A stretch of DNA of 43,557 nt from Granulicella sp. S190 (lineage in GTDB: Bacteria > Acidobacteriota > Terriglobia > Terriglobales > Acidobacteriaceae). Positions 34,994-42,869 of the stretch are shown in pieces. Under the pieces are notes generated by a model. The model saw nothing but the letters and a program-made list of their open reading frames with translations. It searched no databases and was not told the DNA's origin. Location: NCBI RefSeq assembly GCF_009766095.1, contig NZ_LMUD01000016.1, forward strand, positions 111,197 through 154,753, given 5' to 3'. How positions within the stretch are numbered: position 1 is the first letter of the stretch; each line of letters opens with the position of its first letter. The position numbers and the translations under genes were made by a program.

Positions 34994-35512
34994 TCAGTTC
35001 GTCCTTTTATCTGAGGTAGATGTTGTCGAGTTGGTCGCGTCGGTCGGATCGTCCAAAGCCTCCATCGGCGAAGGCACATCGGCAGAGACCTTCTGGTCGA
35101 TATCTGCCAGCAGCGCCTCGTCCGACTCTCGGGTCTGCAAGGTCGCCGCGGCGGTCTTCATCGCAGAGCGAGCGGCAGACTGCTGCTGATGCAGCGTGAT
35201 CGGAAAGAGAGCAGCGACGAAGACTACCGCCGCTGCTGCCCAGTAAAGTGGCTGCGAGAGAAGGCTGTGCGGAGGAGCGATCGAGGATCGGCTGGCGTAG
35301 CTCTGCGCAAACTCCTGACGAGAGTAAGCAACGGAGGCATCGCGGAAGTGAGAGAGCGAATCGCGCAGGCTCTTCAGCTCCGCCGCGCAGTTCAGGCAAG
35401 CCTGAAGATGCTGATCGACAACATCGGTGTCGCGATAGACACCCACAGGCTGTGAAGACGAGTCGGCGAGAAGCACATCGCAGAGTTGCTCGTGAGTGAG
35501 GTGGAGGTTCAT
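34994..35512 (-). CDS. Zinc-finger anti-sigma factor
   Basis: The 172-residue protein has the zf-HC2 motif HLQACLNCAAEL (HxxxCxxC) in the N-terminal cytoplasmic domain, a single membrane helix (PLYWAAAAVVFVAALFPITL) and a periplasmic tail. This is the normal architecture of a sigma-binding, membrane-spanning anti-sigma factor. Its start overlaps the stop of the ECF sigma gene by 4 bp, which is translational coupling. It is followed by the Spy-like gene, whose product is likely the periplasmic input. Confidence 0.88.
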   Translation of the reverse strand: MNLHLTHEQLCDVLLADSSSQPVGVYRDTDVVDQHLQACLNCAAELKSLRDSLSHFRDASVAYSRQEFAQSYASRSSIAPPHSLLSQPLYWAAAAVVFVAALFPITLHQQQSAARSAMKTAAATLQTRESDEALLADIDQKVSADVPSPMEALDDPTDATNSTTSTSDKRTN

Positions 35513-36135
35513 AGAGTGTCCTTGAGAGTGTCGTTATGGCGAGCCCGAATGATGGCGAGGGCACGATAAAGGTGTGTTTTGACGGTGCTGACGGGCAAGC
35601 CTGTGATGGTTGCGATCTCGGACAGCTCAAGCTCTTCGAGAAACCGCAAGAGGAAGACGCTCCGCTGACGCTCTGAGAGCTCCGCAACGCTCTGCCATAC
35701 CAGCGTCATCTGTTCGCTTGCGATCAGGCGCGATTCGAGCGAGCTGTCGCGATGCGGAACGAACGAAGAGATGTCAGACACATCGATGGCTGTATCCGAG
35801 ACCCGCTTCCAAAAGCGGAAGCGATCGGTGCGGGTGTGATCGCGAACCAGGTTCAGCGCAATCCGCATGAGCCAGGTTGAGATGGAGCAATCGCCGCGGA
35901 AGCTGCTACGTGCCGACCAGGCTCGAAGAAAGGTGTCCTGGGTCAGCGTCTGGGCCACGTCCCGGTCGCGGATCGAGACCAGGTGGAAGCGGAAGATTCG
36001 CTGCTCATACGTGGCGACGATCGAATCCATATCGTCGAGGGCCGTAGCCGATGTCTGCGGCGCGGCGGCCGTCTGATGCGTCATCGAGAGTCTGTCATGA
36101 CTGAGAACTTCGGAGCTGAGAGCTTGTGCTGGCAT
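35509..36135 (-). CDS. ECF-type RNA polymerase sigma factor
   Basis: The 208-residue protein has sigma region 2 (IVATYEQRIFRFHLVSIRDRDVAQTLTQDTFLRAWSARSSFRGDCSISTWLMRIALNLVRDH) and region 4 (VAELSERQRSVFLLRFLEELELSEIATITGLPVSTVKTHLYRALAIIR), with the acidic linker between. Sigma factors of this class switch on a small stress regulon and are held inactive by an anti-sigma. The start is uncertain: ATG 36135 is used, but ATG 36084 or 36030 would give a more typical N-terminus. It is the first gene of the sigma / anti-sigma / Spy-like operon. Confidence 0.92.
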   Translation of the reverse strand: MPAQALSSEVLSHDRLSMTHQTAAAPQTSATALDDMDSIVATYEQRIFRFHLVSIRDRDVAQTLTQDTFLRAWSARSSFRGDCSISTWLMRIALNLVRDHTRTDRFRFWKRVSDTAIDVSDISSFVPHRDSSLESRLIASEQMTLVWQSVAELSERQRSVFLLRFLEELELSEIATITGLPVSTVKTHLYRALAIIRARHNDTLKDTL

Positions 36136-36263
36136 GTGGTATCCGCTTTTGAGCTTGCCGCCGCATGTTCTGGCTACTGGGAGAGACGCCCGAGTATGTC
36201 CGCAAGACTACAGAAGTTAGCGTTTTTATTTTTTCAGGGTAAAGCGCGGTATGCTGCTCATGC

Positions 36264-36758
36264 ATGCATACCGTAAAAGCGATCTACCCCGGAACCTTCG
36301 ATCCACTGACCAATGGACATCTTGACCTGATTGCTCGTGGAGCAAAGATTGTAGATGAATTAGTCGTCGCGATTCTGCGCAACTCCGAGAAGGGTACGCC
36401 CCTGTTCACGGTTCCTGAGCGAGAGGAGATGATTTTTGAGGCGACCCGCAGCTTTGGGAACGTCTCGGTGACGACGTTCGACGGTCTTTTGGTGGATTTT
36501 GCCCGGCAACAAGGCGCCAAGGCCGTCCTGCGAGGCATCAGGGCGATCAGTGACTATGAGTACGAGTTTCAGATGGCAATGATGAACCGGAAGCTGGATC
36601 CAGAGCTGGAGACGCTCTTCATGATGCCCGCAGAGAAGTACACCTATGTCAGTTCGAGACTGATAAAAGGGGTCTTCCAGCTCGGCGGCGACGTCACGGC
36701 TCTGGTGCCTCCGTTGGTCGTGGAGCGACTGAAAGCAAAGGTTCCCAGCCGGCCATGA
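36264..36758 (+). CDS. coaD: Phosphopantetheine adenylyltransferase
   Basis: CoaD transfers AMP from ATP to 4'-phosphopantetheine in coenzyme A synthesis. The 164-residue protein has the nucleotidyltransferase motif YPGTFDPLTNGHLDLIARGA (TxGH), then VLRGIRAISDYEYEFQMAMMNRKL and the signature YVSSRLIKGVFQLGGDV. Length and sequence are standard for the family. Its divergent neighbour is the ECF sigma gene, and the aminotransferase gene follows after 56 bp on the same strand. Confidence 0.97.
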   Translation: MHTVKAIYPGTFDPLTNGHLDLIARGAKIVDELVVAILRNSEKGTPLFTVPEREEMIFEATRSFGNVSVTTFDGLLVDFARQQGAKAVLRGIRAISDYEYEFQMAMMNRKLDPELETLFMMPAEKYTYVSSRLIKGVFQLGGDVTALVPPLVVERLKAKVPSRP

Positions 36759-36814
36759 CCGCATGAGAAGACTTGCTCCTTTATCTCGCTGGCTAAATCT
36801 GCCAAACTAGAGAT

Positions 36815-38011
36815 ATGACCACAGCCACAGCGACGAAGATATTTGCGGACCGCATCGGCCGCATTGAAGTTTCTGCAACCATGGCGATCACAGCCGCTGC
36901 GTTGAAGCTCAAGTCTGAAGGGGTAAACCTGGCGGACTTTGGCGCTGGCGAGCCGCACTTCTCCACTCCCCGCCACATCAAGGATGCGGCGATCGAGGCG
37001 ATCGAGAAGAACTTTACCCGCTACACCAACGTGGCCGGTATTCCCGAGGTGCGCAAGGCTATTGTGGATCGCCACGCCTGCGACTTCGGCTCGAACTATA
37101 CCCCCGACGAGTGCGTCTTTACCACCGGTGGCAAGCTGGCCCTGTTCAATGCGATACAGGTTCTGGTTGACCATGGCGACGAGGTGATTCTTCCCGTTCC
37201 TTATTGGGTCTCCTTCAAGGACATCATCCAGTACGCCGGCGGCAAGGCCGTTCTGGTTGAGAGCAAAGAGGAAGAGAACTTCCGCATCACGGCGAAGATG
37301 ATCGACGCGGCGATTACGCCTAAGACCAAGGCGATCATCCTCAACACGCCGTCGAACCCGTCAGGTGCGGTGGTTGCTCCTGAAGATCTGGAAGCCATCG
37401 TCCGGCTGGCCCATAAGCACGGCATCTACATGCTGCTCGATGAGTGCTATGTCTATCTCACGTTTACCGGCGAGGTCGTCAGCGGAGGTTCTTTCACCGA
37501 CTGCAAAGAACACATCATCATCCTGGGATCGCTCTCGAAGACCTACGCGATGACGGGTTGGAGAGCGGGCTTCGCGCTCGGTCCGAAGCCGATTATCGCG
37601 GCTATGAGCAAGCTTCAGTCGCAAAGTACCTCGAATACTGCCAGCATGGTGCAGCGGGCGTCGATCGCTGCTCTGACCGGATCGCAGGAGTGTGTTTCGG
37701 AGATGCGGGCGGATTACATCAAGCTGCGCGATCAGACCTTGGCGGGCTTCAAGACCATCCCGGGGCTAACCTGTACGGTGCCGCAGGGAGCCTTCTACGT
37801 GTATCCGAATGTGAGCAAGTTCTTCGGCAAGGGCGGGGTCAAGTCCGCGTCCGACCTGGCGGCGAAGCTGCTGAGCGAAGCGCACGTTGTCGTCGTTCCT
37901 GGCGAGGCCTTTGGGACATCAGAGCACATTCGACTTTCGTATGCTGTATCGCACGATGTTGTGGATGAAGGTGTAAAGCGAATGCGAGACTACTTCGCAG
38001 CGTTGAGTTAG
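36815..38011 (+). CDS. Class I pyridoxal-phosphate aminotransferase (aspartate aminotransferase type)
   Basis: This 398-residue enzyme is a fold-type I aminotransferase of the AAT-I beta type (aspartate or prephenate). It has LKSEGVNLADFGAGEPHFSTPRHI, RYTNVAGIPEVRKAIV, LNTPSNPSGAVVA, DECYVYLTF, and the PLP lysine motif GSLSKTYAMTGWRAGF (Lys in SLSKT), with the arginine for the substrate carboxylate in HIRLSYAV. Aspartate is the likeliest amino donor, but aromatic or prephenate specificity is possible. It is followed by a good terminator, so the unit is coaD - aminotransferase at most. Confidence 0.92.
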   Translation: MTTATATKIFADRIGRIEVSATMAITAAALKLKSEGVNLADFGAGEPHFSTPRHIKDAAIEAIEKNFTRYTNVAGIPEVRKAIVDRHACDFGSNYTPDECVFTTGGKLALFNAIQVLVDHGDEVILPVPYWVSFKDIIQYAGGKAVLVESKEEENFRITAKMIDAAITPKTKAIILNTPSNPSGAVVAPEDLEAIVRLAHKHGIYMLLDECYVYLTFTGEVVSGGSFTDCKEHIIILGSLSKTYAMTGWRAGFALGPKPIIAAMSKLQSQSTSNTASMVQRASIAALTGSQECVSEMRADYIKLRDQTLAGFKTIPGLTCTVPQGAFYVYPNVSKFFGKGGVKSASDLAAKLLSEAHVVVVPGEAFGTSEHIRLSYAVSHDVVDEGVKRMRDYFAALS

Positions 38012-38029
38012 CTGTTGATCTTACGTCTG

Positions 38030-38062
38030 GACCGCACTGCTTCTTTACAGTGCGGTCTTTTC
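38030..38062 (+). terminator. Intrinsic terminator after the aminotransferase gene
   Basis: A perfect 10-bp stem (GACCGCACTG, 38030-38039, with 38048-38057) has an 8-base loop and is followed by TTTT. It separates the aminotransferase from the sugar-nucleotide genes. Confidence 0.9.
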
Positions 38063-38078
38063 ACTAAGACGGAGGCTT

Positions 38079-39245
38079 ATGCCAATTGAAGGCGGTAAGA
38101 CGGAGCAAAAGTTCGCTCCGGTAATTCTTGCAGGTGGCAGCGGGACACGGTTCTGGCCTAGAAGCCGGAAGGCGCGGGCTAAGCAGGTGCTGGCTCTGGA
38201 TGGTGAGCGCACCATGATTCAGCAGACGGTAGAGCGTCTGCTGCCGGTGGTCGATCCCTCCGAGATATGGGTGATCACGAACAGCCTTCTCGACGAACTT
38301 ATTGCCGAGCAGCTTCCAGAAGTATCTCGCGCACATATCCTGAGCGAACCGGCAGCTAGAAATACTGCGCCTGCGTGCGCTCTAGCTGCTTTCCTTCTTG
38401 AGCCGACTGCTCCGGAGACAGTGATTGGCATCTTTCCGTCGGATCATGTGGTGAAGAATAAAGCGAGATTTGCAGAGGTGATTCGAGCTGGGATCGCGTT
38501 GGCTGCGAGTGGGGAGAAGATCGTTGTACTGGGTGTTCCTCCTACGCGGGCAGAGACAGGCTACGGCTACATCGAACTGGGCGAGGTCGTCGATAGCTCG
38601 CAGAGTGGTCATGAAGGCGTTGCGGTTCGACGTGTGAAGCGCTTCACGGAAAAGCCGAACCTTGAGCTAGCGGAGCAGTTTGTCGCTTCGGGAAACTACG
38701 CATGGAACGGAGGGATCTTCCTCTGGAGTGCGCGGACTCTGGCAAACGCGATCCGGGAGCATTGTCCCGCCATGGCGCCTCTGCTCGAGAGAATCGCTGT
38801 GGCGCATCGCACCTCGAAGGAGGAGTTCGAGCGAGTCTTTGCCGAGGTCTACTCGCAGTGCGACAACATCAGCATCGACTATGCGGTGCTAGAGCCTCGC
38901 TCTGCCAAGGGCGAAAAGGGCGCGGAGATCTATAGCCTGCCCGGTGACTTCGAATGGAACGATCTTGGCTGCTGGTCGGCGTTGCATGAACATGCTGCGG
39001 GATGTCCTCCGGAGAGTGTTTCGGTTGCGAATGTCTTTGAGGGGGAAGATCCGCTCTGTATCTCCATCGATTCGAGCGGGAACTACATTCATGCGCCGGG
39101 TAAGGTCATTGCTCTTGTCGGAGTTACGAATCTCGTCGTCGTCCAGACGAAGGACGCTCTGTTGATTACAACTCGCGACCGATCGCAGGATGTTGGGAAA
39201 GTCGTCGCCCAGCTGAAGAGTGCGGGGCGAGAAGACCTCATCTAA
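38079..39245 (+). CDS. manC: Mannose-1-phosphate guanylyltransferase
   Basis: This enzyme makes GDP-mannose from mannose-1-phosphate and GTP. The 388-residue protein starts MPIEGGKTEQKFAPVILAGGSGTRFWPRSRKARAKQVLAL, the nucleotidyltransferase signature with the expected Lys, and contains IGIFPSDHVV, GVPPTRAETGYGYIELG, KRFTEKPNLELAEQFV, YAWNGGIFLWS, SIDYAVLEPRS and FEWNDLGCWSAL. It lacks the C-terminal isomerase part of bifunctional enzymes, so it is the single-function type. The following phosphohexomutase supplies its substrate. Confidence 0.93.
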   Translation: MPIEGGKTEQKFAPVILAGGSGTRFWPRSRKARAKQVLALDGERTMIQQTVERLLPVVDPSEIWVITNSLLDELIAEQLPEVSRAHILSEPAARNTAPACALAAFLLEPTAPETVIGIFPSDHVVKNKARFAEVIRAGIALAASGEKIVVLGVPPTRAETGYGYIELGEVVDSSQSGHEGVAVRRVKRFTEKPNLELAEQFVASGNYAWNGGIFLWSARTLANAIREHCPAMAPLLERIAVAHRTSKEEFERVFAEVYSQCDNISIDYAVLEPRSAKGEKGAEIYSLPGDFEWNDLGCWSALHEHAAGCPPESVSVANVFEGEDPLCISIDSSGNYIHAPGKVIALVGVTNLVVVQTKDALLITTRDRSQDVGKVVAQLKSAGREDLI

Positions 39246-39292
39246 GTCCCTCGTGGACATTGCTCTCATTTACTCAGGAAAATTGAATAACT

Positions 39293-40744
39293 ATGGCAGA
39301 GACAGTAGTAAAGTTTGGCACTGATGGCTGGCGCGGGATTATTGCAGATGACTTCACGTATGCGAATGTGCGGGTCGCAGCAGCGGCGATTGCGAACTAT
39401 GTTTTAGCTCACGAAGACGCGGCGGCGGGGGTGTGTCTGGCTTACGACACGCGGTTCGGCTCGCACTCCTTCGCGAAGGTTGTTGCCGAAGTACTTGCGG
39501 GTGCGGGCATCCCGGTAGCTATGGCCGTGGAGATCACGCCGACACCGGCACTCTCGTACGCAGTGCGCGAGCGCAAGGCCGCGGGCGGAGTGATGATCAC
39601 GTCGAGCCATAATCCAGCGGAGTGGAATGGGGTGAAGTACAAGGCCAGCTACGGCGGTTCGGGTAAGCCTTCGATCATGTCTGCGATTGAAGGCTATCTG
39701 GATAAGCCGCTGGTGAAAGCCGCGAAGCCTGCACCGATCGAGACGGTTGATTTCAATCCGGATTACATCGCTGCGATTACTCGCTTTGTCGATCTCGATG
39801 CCATCCGCGCGTCGGGCTATAAGTTCCTGCTCGATTGCATGTATGGCGCTGGCCGTGGCGTGGTCGCGGGAGTCTTTACGCGCGCGCATATTCCCTTTGT
39901 GGAGATTCGTAGCGAGATCAATCCTGCGTTTCCTGGGATCAACCCTGAGCCGATTCTGCCGCACATCAAGGCTTCGCAGGTGGCCGTAGTGGCGGAGAGG
40001 TGTGATGCGGGCCTGGTCGTGGATGGGGATGCGGACCGGATCGGCGCGGTGGATGAGCACGGCAACGTGGTCGATGCGCACAAGATCTTCGCCGTGATCC
40101 TGAAGTGGCTGCTGGAGCGGAAGAAGTGGCCGGGCGATGTGACTCGCGCGTTCAACACAACCAAGATGCTCGACCGGATCTGCGCGAAGTATGGGCGGCG
40201 GCTCCACGAGCACGGGATCGGCTTTAAGTACGTCTGCGACCTGATGCTTGAAGAGGAGATTCTGATCGGCGGCGAGGAGTCGGGCGGGATCGGCATCAGC
40301 CGGCATCTGCCGGAGCGGGACGGGATGCTGAACTCGCTTCTTTTGGCGAACGTGATGGCCGATGAGAAGAAGACGCTGGGACAACTGGTTGCGGCGCTGC
40401 AGGAGGAGTTCGGCGAACACCAGTATGGCCGTATCGATATGCATATCGATGAGGAGTTGAAGCAGTCCGCGATTGCACGGGCAAGCGCTCTCAAAGACAA
40501 AGCTGGGGTAGCTGATTTTGCAGGGCTGAAGGTGCTTCGGGTGGAGACGTTGGATGGGATTAAGTTCTTTCTCGAGGAGCCTGCCTGCGCAGACAAACTA
40601 AACGCTGCGGAGACCTGGGTGTTGCTTCGCGCCTCCGGTACAGAACCATTGCTACGGGTGTACTGCGAGAGCTGTTCGGTGCAATCGGTAGGACGTGTGC
40701 TGGCAGCGGCTGAGGCATTTGTTCTGCAAGGACGTGCCGTTTGA
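39293..40744 (+). CDS. Phosphoglucomutase/phosphomannomutase family protein
   Basis: The 483-residue protein has all four domains of the alpha-D-phosphohexomutase family: FGTDGWRGIIADDFTYANV, the phosphoserine loop GVMITSSHNPAEWNGVKYK (Ser in TSSHNP), the metal loop DGDADRIGAV, GIKFFLEEP-type ending and the sugar-phosphate loop LRASGTEPLLRVYCE. GGEESGGIGI supplies substrate specificity, and GEESGG is usual in PGM/PMM-type enzymes. It interconverts hexose 6- and 1-phosphates. With manC directly upstream, mannose 6-phosphate to mannose 1-phosphate is the likely main job. Confidence 0.93.
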   Translation: MAETVVKFGTDGWRGIIADDFTYANVRVAAAAIANYVLAHEDAAAGVCLAYDTRFGSHSFAKVVAEVLAGAGIPVAMAVEITPTPALSYAVRERKAAGGVMITSSHNPAEWNGVKYKASYGGSGKPSIMSAIEGYLDKPLVKAAKPAPIETVDFNPDYIAAITRFVDLDAIRASGYKFLLDCMYGAGRGVVAGVFTRAHIPFVEIRSEINPAFPGINPEPILPHIKASQVAVVAERCDAGLVVDGDADRIGAVDEHGNVVDAHKIFAVILKWLLERKKWPGDVTRAFNTTKMLDRICAKYGRRLHEHGIGFKYVCDLMLEEEILIGGEESGGIGISRHLPERDGMLNSLLLANVMADEKKTLGQLVAALQEEFGEHQYGRIDMHIDEELKQSAIARASALKDKAGVADFAGLKVLRVETLDGIKFFLEEPACADKLNAAETWVLLRASGTEPLLRVYCESCSVQSVGRVLAAAEAFVLQGRAV

Positions 40745-41406
40745 GCAAAGAAATTTGCGTGACCGCCAAAGGCATTCTGTTCGATATGGATGGAGTGCTG
40801 GTCAGCTCTATCGGGTCTGTCATCCGCTGCTGGCGACAGTGGGCCGAGCACTACGAGATTCCCAACGCTGAGATATACGAAGTGCCGCATGGGATGCGGG
40901 CGATCGAGATCGTAATGTCGCTACGACCGGATATCGATCCTCAGGAGGGCCTGCGGTATATCGAAGATCTGGAGATGGACGATGTCGCAGACCTTGTTGT
41001 GCTGCCGGGTGTGAAGGCGTTGTTGGAGAGTCTTCCGGTCGAGCGCTGGGCCATCGTAACCTCGGCGACCAGCCGGCTGCTGGTGGGGCGTCTGAAGGCA
41101 GCTGGGCTGCCTGTTCCCGATCGTATTATCAGTGCGGATATGGTGGAGCGGGGCAAGCCAGATCCTGAACCCTACCGGCGCGGTGCGGAGTTACTCGGCC
41201 TGCTGCCGTCAGAGTGCCTGGTGGTGGAGGATGCGCCCTCTGGTGTGGGAGCTGGTGTGGCTGCTGGTTGTCGTGTGCTGGGCGTGCTGGGGACGCACTC
41301 GGCGCAGGATTTGCACGCGGCAAACTGGGTGGTTGGATCACTTGAGAGCGTCCGGGTTGCGACGACAGCGGACGGCCTGGAAGTACGATTTACTCCCTCC
41401 ATCTAA
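40741..41406 (+). CDS. HAD-superfamily sugar-phosphate phosphatase-like protein
   Basis: This 221-residue protein is a subfamily IA HAD hydrolase (beta-phosphoglucomutase-like/GPH-like). It has the nucleophile motif GILFDMDGVLVSS (FDMDG, Asp), a helical cap (IRCWRQWAEHYEIP), WAIVTSATSRLLVGRL (motif II), the Lys in GKPDPEPY and VVEDAPSGVGAG (motif IV). It is likely a phosphatase for a hexose phosphate or its by-products. The start is taken as TTG at 40741, overlapping the mutase stop by 4 bp (TTGA), with AAGGA upstream; GTG 40759 is an alternative. This tight coupling supports a role with manC and the mutase. Confidence 0.88.
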   Translation: MSKEICVTAKGILFDMDGVLVSSIGSVIRCWRQWAEHYEIPNAEIYEVPHGMRAIEIVMSLRPDIDPQEGLRYIEDLEMDDVADLVVLPGVKALLESLPVERWAIVTSATSRLLVGRLKAAGLPVPDRIISADMVERGKPDPEPYRRGAELLGLLPSECLVVEDAPSGVGAGVAAGCRVLGVLGTHSAQDLHAANWVVGSLESVRVATTADGLEVRFTPSI

Positions 41407-41428
41407 AGGCGCCCAATGGGTGCAGAAC

Positions 41429-41779
41429 TCACCAGTGAATCGATGGGCTGAAGATGTAGTGCGTCTCCAGAAACCAGGCAAGAAAGAAAAGAACAAGCAT
41501 GATGCTGGTGGCCCAATAGAAGATCTGCAGCGGCAGGGTTGTGGAGAGAGAAGGCGGCGGAAGAGGCTCGGACTCGCGGAAGATGAGCCCACCCACTAGT
41601 GAAATTCCGGCTGAGAGTATGAGGAGCAGAAGCGAGTCGAAGATTCGGTCGCGAATCGCCTGGTGCGGCTGGAGGAGTAGATGAGGGTCTTCCATGGTTA
41701 GAAACACGGTGTGGAAGAGCGCTAATAGGGAGAGCAGGCAAAGCAGGAGGGCGACGGGTTTGGCGAGTTCGAGCAGCAT
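41429..41779 (-). CDS. Three-helix membrane protein, unknown function
   Basis: The 116-residue product has hydrophobic segments VALLLCLLSLLALFHTVFL, LLLLILSAGISLVGGLIF and ATSIMLVLFFLAWFLET, with short polar loops (MEDPHLLLQPHQAIRDRIFD). No motif is recognised. It is on the reverse strand, downstream of kdsB (30 bp), so it is probably the second gene of that transcript. Codon usage is consistent with a real gene. Confidence 0.7.
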   Translation of the reverse strand: MLLELAKPVALLLCLLSLLALFHTVFLTMEDPHLLLQPHQAIRDRIFDSLLLLILSAGISLVGGLIFRESEPLPPPSLSTTLPLQIFYWATSIMLVLFFLAWFLETHYIFSPSIHW

Positions 41780-41809
41780 GTGCCGACTCCTCTGGTATCG
41801 AAGCTCAGT

Positions 41810-42634
41810 TTACCGTCTCTGCGCGTCTGCTCCAGCTAGAAGGGATTCGACGCGCTGGAGATCCTCCTCCGTATCGACGCCGATGGTGTCGAACTCCGTG
41901 GGTTCGACGTGGACGCTGATGCCGTTCTCAAGGAAGCGAAGTTGCTCGAGCCGTTCGGTTTGTTCCAGAAGGCTGGTGGGGAGGGTGGGGAAGCGTTCGA
42001 GCGTTGCTTTGCGGTAGGCGTACAGGCCTATGTGCTTCCAATACTTCGGGGTAGCTCCATCGCGGTCGTAAGGAATGGTGGCGCGAGAGAAGTAAATCGC
42101 GCGACCGTCGGCGGCGGTAACGACCTTGACGGCGTTGGGGTTAGTGATGTTTTCGGCAGAGCAGAGGACCTTAAGGGTGGAGACTTCGACGTGTCTCTGG
42201 GCAAAAGGCCGCAGAAGAGCCGTCAGGTGCTGGGGCTTGAGCAGCGGCTCATCGCCCTGGATGTTGATGTAGATATCCGCGTGAACATTGCGGGCGACGG
42301 CGTGAACGCGGTCGGTGCCGCTGGGAAGATCGGGTGAGGTAAGTTGTACAGGCCACTGATTGCGGTCGCAGAGCTCGGCGACCTCGTCTGAGTCCGTGGC
42401 GACCAGGACGCGGTCAAGCTGGGGGCAGGCGCTGGCCGCCTCGTAGACCCACGCCAGCATGGGCCGGCCGGCAAGGTTGCGTAAGACTTTGCGGGGCAGG
42501 CGCGTGGAGGCGAGCCGAGCAGGAATAACGCCCAGGACGGACGGCTTTTCGATGAGTCCGGAATCAAGTATGATTGGAGATGGCTGTGCCGTGGCGATCG
42601 TCTCTCTCGTAACAGAGAAGTTTTGTGCCGGCAT
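41810..42634 (-). CDS. kdsB: 3-deoxy-manno-octulosonate cytidylyltransferase
   Basis: KdsB activates Kdo as CMP-Kdo for lipopolysaccharide inner-core synthesis. The 274-residue protein has VLGVIPARLASTRLPRKVL (nucleotide loop), VLVATDSDEVAELCDRN, NIQGDEPLL, VKVVTAADGRAIYFSRATIPYDRDG, HIGLYAYRKATLERF, LEQTERLEQLRFLENG and FDTIGVDTEEDLQRVE. It implies an LPS-containing outer membrane. The frame extends to 42649, but ATG 42634 is chosen because the tRNA gene begins at 42651 on the other strand; no clear ribosome site was found, so the start is unsure. Confidence 0.94.
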   Translation of the reverse strand: MPAQNFSVTRETIATAQPSPIILDSGLIEKPSVLGVIPARLASTRLPRKVLRNLAGRPMLAWVYEAASACPQLDRVLVATDSDEVAELCDRNQWPVQLTSPDLPSGTDRVHAVARNVHADIYINIQGDEPLLKPQHLTALLRPFAQRHVEVSTLKVLCSAENITNPNAVKVVTAADGRAIYFSRATIPYDRDGATPKYWKHIGLYAYRKATLERFPTLPTSLLEQTERLEQLRFLENGISVHVEPTEFDTIGVDTEEDLQRVESLLAGADAQRR

Positions 42635-42650
42635 GCCCCTTACACACATT

Positions 42651-42727
42651 GGCGGTGTAGCTCAGATGGTTAGAGCGACGGACTCATAACCCGTAGGTCG
42701 GCAGTTCGATTCTGCCCACCGCCACCA
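42651..42727 (+). tRNA. tRNA with CAT anticodon, probably elongator Met
   Basis: The 74-base body plus an encoded CCA (42725-42727) folds as a cloverleaf: acceptor GGCGGTG/CACCGCC, D arm GCTC...GAGC, anticodon loop CTCATAA with CAT, variable AGGTC, T arm GGCAG TTCGATT CTGCC. Base 31 A faces 39 C, a mismatch in an otherwise good anticodon stem. Elongator Met is favoured over tRNA-Ile2 (CAT, lysidine-modified) by overall sequence, but the two cannot be separated with certainty. It is not the initiator, which needs three G-C pairs in the anticodon stem. Confidence 0.93.
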
Positions 42728-42869
42728 AAGTGTTATAGCGACTGCTGGCGCACTCTCTACGGTTCGAGAGTATCATTTTGTCTAGATTGTCTGATCTGCG
42801 GGATGATTTCCCGTGGGATGCGTCTAAACGATATTGCGCTGGGAACACCCCATGGAGTCGCTCTGAACT

